This document shows, piece after piece, positions 35,837-46,496 of a DNA stretch of 64,000 bases. The first letter of the stretch is position 1, and every line of letters starts with the position of its first letter. The stretch spans positions 2,418,001-2,482,000 of the forward strand of contig JACAAK010000001.1 in assembly GCA_025093985.1 (NCBI GenBank), read 5' to 3'. Source of the stretch: Calvatia gigantea (lineage: Eukaryota > Basidiomycota > Agaricomycetes > Agaricales > Lycoperdaceae). The notes below the pieces were generated by a model, which saw nothing but the letters and a program-made list of their open reading frames with translations, ran no database searches and was not told the DNA's origin. The translations under genes were made by a program, and so were the position numbers.

Positions 35837-36645
35837 ATGGTGAGTCCACACTCCCCGCCGTGAATCTACCCATCTCATTGCCCAAGTCAAACGTTCTGCG
35901 CCCTTACCTTGCAGCAGTGCGCTCGACACTGACAGCTGCTTTGACCCTCGAGGACTTTTCATCCCAGGTGCGTTTCAGCCCTCTGTTGTACCTCTCGTGC
36001 TCAACGGACGCCAGGTTGTCGAGCGCCACAACAAGCCAGAGGTGGAGACTAGGTAATGTCGGCTTACCTGCGGACTACTTGCCTTGCCTCACTATACTAG
36101 GGCGTCGAAGGAAGTGTTACTGAATCCACTGGTCATCTCTCGCAACGAGAATGAATGCGTCCTGATCGAACCCTCCGTGAATTCTCTAAGGTTGAGTATC
36201 AAGATCAAACAAGCAGATGAAATCGAACGTATCCTGTGTCACAAATTCACAAGGTTTCTGATGCAGCGTGCGGAGAATTTCATCGTCCTACGACGGAAGC
36301 CTGTCCCAGTACGTCAAGCTTCTACTGGCATAGGATGTCAATCTGACGTCAAGACTAGGGATACGACATATCTTTCCTGATCACGAATACCCACACAGAG
36401 ACGATGCTTAAGCACAAGATCGTCGATTTTATCATCCAGTACGTCTTCTTGTCTCTGATCATCGCGGGGTTGTGTCCTTAACCAGCAATCGAGGTTTATG
36501 GAAGAGGTTGACAAGGAGATTAGCGAGATGAAGCTTAGTCTAAACGCACGGGCACGTATTGTCGCAGAATCTTACCTAACTGCAGTGCGTATCTGTTTTA
36601 TACCTCTCTTCTCGTATTCTTATTTCGCAATAGGTCAACGCCTAG
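35837..36645 (+). CDS. ARC19: Arp2/3 complex subunit 4 (20 kDa)
   Basis: ARPC4 pairs with ARPC2 to form the structural core of the actin-nucleating Arp2/3 complex. The spliced product reads [120 protein letters not shown] and a C-terminal [10 protein letters not shown]. This is near full family identity at about 168 residues. Oddity: the first coding exon is the ATG alone (35837-35839), directly followed by GTGAGT. The next exon begins TCAAAC at 35887. There are about seven exons in all. The gene is convergent with the GNAT gene, 119 bp between stops. Confidence 0.95.
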
Positions 36646-36764
36646 AATAATTCCCAAATTGTACCACTCGTCAACTACCTTTGTATCAACCATCGTTTAT
36701 CCAGCAATCACATTCTACACTGGTACAACTGTCCTTTTCTCCAAAGTGTTGATTACGAATTTGA

Positions 36765-37433
36765 TTACAAGCTCCACCGTTTCCGAATCCTATCCTCCAA
36801 GTTTGCTTTGATTCGGTCCCGCCATTCCCATTCAAGTACTGCATAAGACTTCGCATCCTCATATTCTCCACTGTTTATCCCTCGCCATGCCTCCTTCCTC
36901 AGTGCTTCAAACCGTATCCCTGTCTTCCCCAACCATTTCTGCATCGGCACATTATCCACGGCAGTCTGAAACATTCCTCGGTGCATTTTCTTCTCTTCAA
37001 AAAGCCACTTCATCACACAATACAGCAACTCCGTCCCATACCCTTCTTCGTGCTTCCCAGGAGCGACCAGAATCCCAATATCACACCCATTATTCATCTC
37101 ATCAATTTTGAATACTCCCGTGATACCGATCAACTCTCCTCGACTCCCATCTTCGTTGACTGTGAATGCGTAGAAGTCTACAATGGTTGGGTCCTCTGCA
37201 CGTTTTTCTCGACGGACACGGACCTCCTCCGCTGTCATCTTATCAGGAAGGACGCGTAAGTATTTGAGTGTTTCGGGATGAGTCCTGTGGACTGCCACGA
37301 TTTCATCTAGTTCAGGGTCTGGAGGACTGAGCCGGACGCGGCCAGGAGAACGACTCGACAGTGATTTGGTGCTGGGGCATGATGGGCGATTGAATATATG
37401 CAACAAGAACCCAAGAGCATAAGTTTTAAGCAA
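36765..37433 (-). CDS. GNAT-family N-acetyltransferase
   Basis: A single-exon gene of about 222 residues. The fold signature is seen in order: RLSPPDPELDEIVAVHRTHP at the N-terminus, a beta-strand pair with GELIGITGVFKIDEM, the acetyl-CoA loop region GILVAPGKHEEGYGTELLYC (Q/RxxGxG/A variant, here HEEGYG), then NVPMQKWLGKTGIRFEALRK and a C-terminal WEWRD. It resembles the RimJ/RimL-like branch that acetylates small molecules or protein N-termini, but the substrate cannot be read. The start at 37433 gives a short hydrophobic leader (LKTYALGFLLHIF). No better in-frame ATG precedes the domain. The neighbouring Rad5-like gene ends 72 bp upstream on the same strand. Confidence 0.8.
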   Translation of the reverse strand: MLKTYALGFLLHIFNRPSCPSTKSLSSRSPGRVRLSPPDPELDEIVAVHRTHPETLKYLRVLPDKMTAEEVRVRREKRAEDPTIVDFYAFTVNEDGSRGELIGITGVFKIDEMNNGCDIGILVAPGKHEEGYGTELLYCVMKWLFEEKKMHRGMFQTAVDNVPMQKWLGKTGIRFEALRKEAWRGINSGEYEDAKSYAVLEWEWRDRIKANLEDRIRKRWSL

Positions 37434-37505
37434 TTAAGTATAGTATGGTTGTGGTCGAGTCATAGCAGCCGACGTCCACGTGGGACGGAGGCAGCGGCTA
37501 GACAA

Positions 37506-40500
37506 TTAATCCGAGCCGCTCTGGCTGTCATTTCCATCCCCATTTTGCCTGCGAGTTCCGAAGAGTTCGATGAGATCTGCAAGGTACATTCATATCGGAA
37601 ATGCGCGGAAAAGAGTCAGGAGCATACCTTGAAGCCTTGCCTCGCGTGACTGGCGTTGGGTTTCGCGCCTCCTGATACCAGAAAATGCCTATAACTCGTC
37701 GAACCAACTTCGCATGTTAAGAAAAGGGAGGATAGACGAACCTGTTGCACCAGCTGCTTCTTTCTCTCCTGAATTTCCAAAACCTTTGACTCGACTGTGT
37801 CTTCAGCGATCAACTGGTAGACATGAACCGGCTTCGTTTGGCCAATTCTGTTTACTCGGTCAATAGCCTGAGACTCGATACCCTCTTGCCACCAGCTATT
37901 TCGCCCATAAGTATCGTCGGACTCTTCTCACTGACTTATGAACTCACGGGTCCATCCTGGACATAGGATTCAGCTGACGTTGCAGGGATAGGGATATGGG
38001 ACTCACAAATAGACATTGTTCGCCACTTGACATCAACCATCGTTTTAGTGGAACTTCAACATCACACTGAACTAGCTTACCGGTCAAGTTTAGGCCAAGG
38101 GCACCCTGCACTAATTGTCAGGCTCAAATCCTGCCTTGGTTTTAGTTCACTCACAGCTTTTAAAGAAATCAGCATAACCCGGGGATTCTGCTCTCCTAAT
38201 AATTCATTATCTGCTTGATCATCTCGCAGAACGAAGTCTGCATCGTCATCGTTATCGTAGCCGAAATCATCGTCATTTGAGGTTTTCTTAGCCTTTCCCT
38301 TCCTATTGCTTCGAGTTGCACGAGCTGGTTGTGAGCCAGAACGAGATGAGATCCCTCCATTAACTGGGACGGAGAATCGAGTAATGGCCTCTTGTCGCCT
38401 CTTAGCAGACATTTGTCCATCGAAGCGGACATAAGCAATGCTGGAAGGAGTCCAAAGTAGTGAGCACAAGTATCGACAAAAGATAGATGCGCATACCCAG
38501 CTTTATCCAAAGCCTCTCCAATCTGTTGCAAAAAATTAAAGACGAAACATGACAACAATAAATTCAACCACAAACTTTATCCAAAAACGAGGTGAACTGC
38601 GAAAACACAAGTGATTTTTCCGTGGAGGGGGTCAACTGCAATAGGTGGGCAAGTTGGTCAATCTTGGCCGATGAGCCACTGCGAATACCATTCGCCTCTT
38701 CAGGGCTAGTGTCGCACAGTGGTTTCTGTGTAAATTCAGTGGGAGGCGGTGGCTCGAGTAGGTCGTTCACTGAGATAGGTCGTCGATCCTTTCGAACTTT
38801 CGTCAGCATGAAACGTGATGCATGAGGGATAGGACAGAAATACCATAGGGCATTTAGGATCCCTAGAAATGGCTTCTGTGATGCTGTAGGGGCGTTAGAT
38901 AAATCCGCACTTGAGGAGGAAGGTCCTTACCACGCCAGGCAGAATTTGTGAGTACAATGTGTAATCCTCGGGTTGTTTAAGATGTCGAAGCAGATAGGGC
39001 ACTCCTCGCAATCTTCGATGGCTTGCGCCAAGATGTCTTGAAGCCGAAACTTCTCCTCTTGGGTCAAAGGAGCTAAGCAAGATTCATGATCACCACTACC
39101 AGCCTTGCGTAATTCTTCGAGGTAATTTTGTGGCAGGAGGCCTGGGTGTAACGCTAGCTGACGCATGCGAGTAAGCATACTCAAGATATTGGATTGTATC
39201 TAGGGCATGGTGAGCAGGGTCTCTAGCGCATCGTTTTTAAGGTTATACACACAAAGCTCGCTTCTGCCCGATTATTCATGTATTCCTCAAGCAGTTTCCT
39301 AGAAAGTTGTTCAACTTGATCATAGAGTTGCTGCGTTGAAGGTGAGACACGCAGGCCATTTATGTTTAGGTGAATCCTTACCCTTGCTTCGTCACTCAAG
39401 GCGACAGGGACTTTGATCATTTCAACCTGGTTTAAGAAGTTATTCCCGTTGTGCGAAACGAAACTTCCTAACATACCGGCGGCAGAGGAATCAAGACATT
39501 GCCCTCGTTATCTTGCATTTCCTTAGTGCGCCGAATGCAGACCTGGGCCATTAAGGCCTGCAATCCTTGTGAGCATGACATAAACGCACAGCTTTTGTGG
39601 CCTTACCCTCAGCAATTCAGCACCTGATGGGAGTGCATCTTTGAGGGGTCTAAGGAGAAGTCTTTTGAAGAAGTCTTCGTTGTCAAGGGGGCGGCAAATT
39701 TGCAGGAACGTCAGGAGCGAGCCCAGGTCCTGACCAAAAGTTAGAGAGAGTAATCAAAAAGAAGCTTTTTCTTCTTACTTTTGGCGAGTTAACCTACGGG
39801 AAATCGTCAATAAGTGCGCATGGCAGCAGCAGTGGGAACTCACGATCGGCGTTCCGCTCAAAACCCAACGCCTCTCGGCTTTAAGAGCACACACAGATTT
39901 GGCCATCTTCGTTTTCGGATTGCGAATAGTATGACCTTCGTCCAAAATAACTCGCTACATGCGAGGATAAATCTGTGTCCAAGTGAAGTAGAGGATCGAT
40001 TTACCTTCCAATTAACACCAAACAAAGCTGGTTCTGTCTTGCGCTTTTTCCCGCCTCCACTCTCGGAACTCAAGTTTCCATGTTCGCCCGTCACAGTTTG
40101 ATAGGTTGTAATGACAATGTCATATCTCTGCAAATCCTGGACAGTCAGATTCCTGTTGTTACCATAATATACGCAGGCCGACAGAGCTCCTGCGACACAA
40201 TGGTCCTCAATTTGCTTCTCCCAGTTGGAGAGAATTGATAGAGGGGCGACTGGGCTAATGGTTGAGTAGGTAGCCTGAAACATGGAGTGTAATTGAGTCT
40301 CACCAATGAGGGAGGCTTTTGATGTTCCGGGAGACTCGTCACCCTGAGTGGCGAGAACGAGAGCGATCATGGTCAACGTTTTCCCCTTAGAGGTGGTGAA
40401 TTGGCAGGGAAAAAGAAAAAGACTTCATTAGCTCTTACCAATCCCTAGAATAAATGTCAGTGCGTGCTGAACAGGAAAAGGAATTCAGTTACCATGGCAT

Positions 40501-42438
40501 CTCCACACAAAGCGCCACGACCAAGTGCCGGAGGATAGTTCTGTGGAGTCTTAGTAGCCACTGTCAAGAAAAAGCTATGAGATACTATTGTCTCGGGAGT
40601 TGCAGTCAACCTACAATTGAAGTAATATGGCTGCTGAAAAGCGTCAGCTCTACACTGACGAAATCAAAAGAAATACGAACCTTTCCATGTGCTGTGCTGT
40701 ACTGCCAAAATTGCACAGGCTTGTCAGTTTCTTTCTTCGGCAGGGTTGGGTGTTCTCGTTCAATGCACCATTGCAAAGCTTGAGACTAATTTCACCACGT
40801 AAGAACATTCACGGGTTTAGGAACGGGCACACGCACTTGATGCTTCAGCAGGTCGACCTTTAAACTCCCTTTCTTGATACCCGGAGGGTCGGGATGTAAG
40901 GGTAGACTAAGAATATCTTCAGTGGAACAAACGTTGTCCAATAACGAGCCACGTCGGCCTTCATCGTCAACCTTCTCTAATCCATCCATCATCTGTTTGA
41001 GCTCAGCTGCTTGGCGCAAGGCTTCCTGTTGTTCAGAAATTTTTTCCTGATTTTTCCTCATGGCTTCCTGTTGAGCAGCAGAAATACTAGGCTTTTGTGT
41101 CGTCCTTGAATATCCGAAAGGATAGCCGCTCTTGGTAGCATTGGAACTAGAACTGGAGGCATTGTTTCTAGAAGGGAAGCCACGTTGTCCAGGAGTTGCC
41201 CATATCAAACGAGGCTCAAGAATGTTGCGTTTATCGGCGGCACCGTAAATTTTCAATGTCCTGGGTCATTCAGCATTCACGAGTTTAAACCAGTAAAAGC
41301 ATAACCCACATAGATAGGTTGTATATATTTGATAACCCGACTAAGAATACCTTGAGTGCTGAATATGAGAAAGCACATGAAGTATATGAAACCTACGATT
41401 GCCATCGTTGATCACGCCTTCAACAGTCACAGCCTTTTCGTCGAGAAGGGGTGCAAGTTTTGCTGCAAGGGTACGCGGGACGTGGCCGACTTGAACCTGT
41501 CCAATATTTTTGACTTGGATGGCGTTACTGGTGACTACGCTAAGCAAACTTTCCCGTACTCTTGAACAAACAACTTACACATCCCATGGATTGCGAGGTT
41601 CCCTAACCAAGATAACTTCCTCTCCAGATCCAACCAGACCTTTGCAAGAGAAACTTAGGTCGCGGAAAGGGACAAGTTTAAATCCCCATACCCTTATAAT
41701 ATTGAATGCCAACGACATTTGTGTGCATCGTGCAATATAACTCCTCGGCCACTTCATCCTCTGGAGGCGCATCATCAATGGCTCCAGTTGATTGTGAGGT
41801 TGACGGAGTGTCTACGAAGGAAGCACAAGACGTTGAAGCTTTTAATACCTCCTCAGCCGCCTTGCGTTTCTTGTGGGAAACCTGGGTCCGGGAAGGGTTC
41901 GGAACGAGTTTTGGCTTTGCAGTTTCTGGGACGTCCGTTGGGTCAATACGCCGTAATTGAACCGCCAAACGGATCTTCGCTTGGTCGTTGGCGCTAAAAC
42001 AAATAGGTATTATTAGACATTCAGACCCTAGGAAAGAAAAAACGACAAACTTCAATTCTATAAAACCCGTAACTTGGTTGAGGTCGACGGACGCAAGTGT
42101 TTGAAGAATGCCAGGTGTCACGCAGCCCCTTCAAGAAACGCTTGTTAGCGAACCAAGAAGAAATTGGGGCGGCATACCAGTGACGCCATTCAACGTTTTC
42201 ACCGTATTGGTTAGATATTGTCTGGCCGTAGCGTAAAGTTCCAGTCGATAAAGAAGTTCCCTGTGATTAGTTGAGGAGATGCCGGAGGTTCAGGAAAGGT
42301 ATTACGACCTACATTACAAGGCGAAGGACCGTGACATTTAGTGCGCACACTCCTGCTATACTACACTCCTGGTTAATTTTTTTAGTTATGAACGCGTATC
42401 ACATTAGTACTTACGCCAAAAACGTGTTGGATGGCCAT
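37506..42438 (-). CDS. RAD5: Rad5/HLTF-like DNA translocase and RING E3 with N-terminal PARP-type zinc finger
   Basis: Rad5/HLTF proteins promote template switching and fork reversal at stalled forks and poly-ubiquitinate PCNA. Domain order: a PARP-type zinc finger assembled from the first exons (ATG at 42438: MAIQHVFG, YSRSVRTKCHGPSPCN, YGQTISNQYGENVEWRHWG then CVTPGIL, with its Cys-Cys-His-Cys ligands); HIRAN (VQVGHVPRTLAAKLAPLL); SNF2 N-lobe with LTMIALVLA, the Walker B form DEGH and LSGTPI; RING inserted in the helicase (CPICFDILNNPRITHCTHKF, then CPM); and the helicase C-lobe (VRFDGQMSAKRRQEAI, QAIDRVNRIGQTKPVHVYQL). The last exons end DLIELFG plus a Gly/Asn/Ser tail, with the stop at 37506. 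Frame is maintained through about 20 exons with no suspect indel. The divergent neighbour NSE4 is also a replication-repair gene. Confidence 0.9.
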
Positions 42439-42594
42439 TTGATTGTAGTAGAGAAAAAAAAGGTGCTCCAAGGGTAATTGTGGGTTAAATTGCATTACGA
42501 AAATGGCGATACCAAATAAATACAACGCGTCGCGTCGCGATCTCATTAAAAAAAGTCAAATCCCCGCCACACCATCACAAACCAATAACTACAA
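42439..42594. promoter_or_regulatory. Bidirectional promoter, RAD5-like / NSE4, with MCB box
   Basis: 156 bp lie between two genome-maintenance genes. An exact MluI cell-cycle box, ACGCGT, is at 42525-42530, followed by CGCGTCGCGA, a partly repeated CGCG cluster. In fungi MCB sites bind the MBF complex (Mbp1/Swi6) and switch on S-phase genes. The position, about 65 bp from the NSE4 start and 90 bp from the RAD5-like start, fits shared G1/S control. That binding occurs here is inference. Confidence 0.6.
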
Positions 42595-43930
42595 ATGTCT
42601 GACACTGAGATGGACGGTACGCTCTTCCCCTTGTTCACTGGAGCATGGTCTGGATACTCCATTCACAGGACTCGCCTTCGATCCTGACCAGGACCTCCAA
42701 CAAAAACGCTCGCTACGCCAAGACTATCGAAAGCTTGCGAGCAAAATAGAAGGTGATTTATCGATGACTCGTACTAAATATCACCTCGGACTAAATTTTT
42801 CTTTAGAATATCAGGGAAATCCGATAGGTTTAGGCGTTGACGAACTGCGCGAGCAACTGGAAACAGCAGACAAGCTCTTCGAAAAAGGTTTGCGATTAAG
42901 ACTGGTTTCTTGACCATGCTGTGTCGTCCTAAGCGGCACCACAGTGAAGGGCCCATCAGAGGCAACTCTGGACTCCCATTTTCTGTTGATGGCTTCAAAC
43001 ATGGGAGCGCAAAAAGCGCGAGCAATGAAGTCAGGGACTGGGTCATTTGACGTTGACGAGTTCGTCACGAAACTCCGCAACTTCATGAACGGAGGACTAA
43101 AACCTGAGAATATCCCTGCGGAGGATAATGAAGATGACTCAGAATTCAATGTGGAGACTTCAAAATTGGATTGGGACCGGATCGGAAGATTTGCATTGGC
43201 GAAAAGCAGACGCGCACCCGCGTTAACCTTCATGTCAGCCCCAATCTTGAACTGTGAGGATTTTTCTGATAATATTTGAAGGCTTGGGCCTCTCTCCATC
43301 GAGCAAAAGATCAGGAATGTTACCAGACGGGCGAGGCAGGAAAAAGAGGACTTACCAGCAAAGCGACCAGACGAACTCAAACAAGACGATATTCAACAAT
43401 CATCCAATGAAACTACCAAAAATGTCCTAGTGGTACGCGGTCTTACAAAGTTTCGCTGATAACATCTGTCAACCTCCGAGCTAGTTGAAAGCAATTCTTG
43501 AACAAACCGGCCGGGTAAACCTGTTTCATTTCGTCATCAATCCGAACGACTTTGCACAATCGGTGGAAAATATTTTTTACCTCTCATTCCTCATCCGAGA
43601 CGGCCAGGTTGCATGGGAGATTGAAGATGCGGAACCGTTCATATGTACGTGCCTACACTGCCCCCAAAGCGTCAGTTGAACTTATTCCAATCTCCAGATG
43701 CTTGTGACCCCCCAAATGACGAAGACTACGCCAACGGTCTGAGAAAGCAGCAACTGGTGATTGAATTTAATGAAGAAATTTGGCATGTAAGTTTCACCGC
43801 CTATGGCCACCCCCCACCTGACACACACGCACCTTAGGAGGCGATTGAAGTATTCAACATTACGACGTCCATGGTCCCCCAAAGACCAAAAGAGAGCGCT
43901 CCTCAAGGTAGCAAAGGATGGTATGGATAG
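42595..43930 (+). CDS. NSE4: Smc5/6 complex kleisin subunit Nse4
   Basis: Nse4 bridges the Smc5 and Smc6 heads and works in recombination repair. The product opens MSDTEMDG, then [13 protein letters not shown] (N-terminal helix contacting the Smc6 neck), [53 protein letters not shown] and [16 protein letters not shown]. The conserved C-terminal winged helix follows: [35 protein letters not shown], then [20 protein letters not shown] and the stop at 43930. Exons include 42595-42616, 42669-42752 and 42807-42897, and the remaining ones join in phase without correction. It shares a 156-bp promoter with the Rad5-like gene. Confidence 0.93.
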
Positions 43931-46046
43931 GGTCACCAAGTCAAAACTTCCGTTCAGACTTGTCGTAATACCTTTTACTTCTACCTCACTGCTGACGCTG
44001 CTAAGTGGAGCGGCAGGTCTAACCATTTAACACTGCAAATATATTATGCTTCACTACCCTACCACAGAGAAGACCCGTTGCGGGTGGGACGCTGGCCGTC
44101 TTCAAATTTTCCAGGTTCCCAGTGGCGCCTGAGAATTGAGATAATTTCAGGGTACTACGCGGCAACCTCTTGGATTTTTCACGTAGCTGTGAAGGTGCCA
44201 AACGGTGAGAAGTTATTGCCCGCCGTAAGCATAATTGAGTCCGCGGTTATAAGTTCAAGGCACTCATTTGACGTTTATGGAACCCTCCTGTCCTGCCCTG
44301 CCTTCCTTGATTTGCACCTCGCTGATGCCTAACAGTCAAACCCAGTGCCGCGCTAATCCACAAATCTCGGTTCGGTATGTTTAGGCCAGCCCACAGATTC
44401 AACTCATGTCACCTCATGTTATCCATTGCAGGTCTATAACCGCTTCCGTGAATTACTAGTCACGCTCTTGCCGCTTTCTCTTTTCATCATACAGGCGGTG
44501 TAAAGCACGACTAACACAAAGGGTCTAGATTATGTACCAGCTGATTGACCACCGTCTACGGAGAGCTCACACCGCCCCCGCCCTAACAATAGTCTCATAC
44601 TACTCCTCAGCGCTCGCTAACCTCGTGCTCAGCGGAGCCTAAGTTGTAAACAACTCAGCATCTTATCAAACGTTTCACACTACTGAGCACCACCATCACC
44701 TCGGTCTTGTTCCCTACACTGGTTCTCTGAGTTCAAACCAAGCCCAGAAACAACCGCGCTATACCATAATTGTGTCCATTTCAGAGAGCAAACCATACCA
44801 AACCTTTTCACCCTCAATGTCAGAGCCAAAATTCGCCTTGCAGAATAAGCGACGGCACACGAGTGGCACCTATATCTATCGCACTCGCTTATACGGCTGC
44901 TAACTAGTTATTGGCTCCTCAGCTATTCCATTTCAATCGCTACTGAAGTCCATACAGTTCAAGCGAGTAATAAGATTAGGCCGAGGGGAAAGGTTTCCGG
45001 GACAAAAATAAGAGATGAGTAAGTAAATCATGAAGCTTGACTGTGACCGACGGCCTGCGGTCAGAGCCCCAACCTTTCTATTTCGATGTCCGGTACGGTT
45101 AGCTGCTTGCAGGTCCACCATACTGCAATTCTTAGCGGCTTAAGATGGTGTAACTCTTTTTCTTTTCACTCTGTCGGGTATGAAGGATGTTTAATCGGCG
45201 GAGCAGGCCATTCGATATGCTCTTTCCGCTGTTCCTGCCTATGACATCGTGGCCTTCCTTTTCCCCTTTTGCTTTATTTGTCAAATTTATCTTTATCCCA
45301 ACATTTAAATTCAAAAGTCAAGCGAGGTTGGCTTGGCGGTCTTTGTTGATCGTATTACGCAGTCAAGTTGGGGGAATAGACTGATCGAACTGGCAGGAAA
45401 CTGGCAACTGGTTTGGTGCGTTGGTAAGAGAAGAGAAATAGGAGGGTGCACCATACGGTTGCTTGGCCAACAGAATCTGGGGGACGGATCTGGAAAGGAA
45501 ATCTCTAGGTATGTATGTCAATCTTTCACTCGCTTAGCGACGAGAACTGCCTTGATTCAGCGGATTTAGAAAACAAATATCACGGAATCGGTTTGTGGCC
45601 AGAGTCGGTCTTTCGCAAAGGGAGAGGCACAAAAATATTACAGATGGTGAAGGCTGCAAGACACACGGATGAGTGCACAAGTTCAGATGCTGGCGTAAAT
45701 AGCAGTAATAAGATATATGTACAAGTTATAAACCCAAAACCTGGAAGAGGGAAGAGACCCGGGACGTGAAGCTTTGGGACTGTAGATATAAGTCACCAAA
45801 ATCTGGTGCGCCAACGGAGAGGGAGAATGACTCAGATGAGTGTAACTATTCCAACAAGATGAGTATTATCGAAACATAAATTTGATAAAGGGAGAAAGCG
45901 AATGGTACGATATTGATGCACATTAAGCGTCGAAAGAATGAACGCGAATCAAGACGAAACGATATGGTATGATAAAAGGCAATATTGAAACCATGAGAGC
46001 GTAAATGACAAATATAGTGATGAAAGAACGGATTGGATGTACAAGT

Positions 46047-46048
<2 letters not shown>

Positions 46049-46081
<33 letters not shown>
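46049..46081. repeat. (AG)n microsatellite
   Basis: About 16 uninterrupted AG units on the plus strand, downstream of the homeobox gene stop on its strand. Confidence 0.9.
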
Positions 46082-46084
<3 letters not shown>

Positions 46085-46437
46085 GGCGACTGAATTTCAT
46101 TCAAAAATTGGCGACGGGCAAGAGGGGCGAGTGGAGGAGAGGTGATCGGGGAGAGGTGCGGTTTTGAGTTGCGTGTGTCTATGTGGCAGCTGAGGGTAAA
46201 AGAGATGCCCCTCAGGGGGGAATAAAATAAATCCACAAGAAAGAGAAGTCGCTAGGAGGGCGACACACGAAACACTCCCGGAGGTGGGCAAAATTGACTA
46301 TCATACAACCAAATTATGTGCAAGAGAAGGAATGGTCGGAAAGGGAATCATATACACTGGGGGGAGTTGACGAATGCGCTTATAACAATGGTAAACAAGA
46401 ACAAAGGATTAAGACACACAACCCAAGGCAAACATTC

Positions 46438-46455
46438 GGGGGGGGGGGGGGGGGG
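46438..46455. repeat. Poly(G)18 homopolymer
   Basis: Eighteen consecutive G on the plus strand (C on the coding strand), 42 bp beyond the homeobox stop codon. Length may be unreliable given the indel pattern elsewhere. Confidence 0.85.
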
Positions 46456-46496
46456 TGTCTTGAGTGAAGGCACTCAATAATGATCCAAAGTTGCCT

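Larger units (their letters stand above)
43931..46496. other. 2.5-kb intergenic region with simple repeats
   Basis: No gene is recognised between the NSE4 stop and the homeobox-gene stop, which converge on this region. It contains an AG dinucleotide microsatellite at about 46049-46081 and a run of 18 G at 46438-46455. The latter probably lies in the 3' untranslated region of the homeobox gene. Confidence 0.5.

Noticed and set aside
35401..36123. Plus-strand frame of 240 codons
   Set aside because: It is antisense to FKBP at its left end and runs through ARPC4 introns. The spliced ARPC4 reading explains the real coding part.
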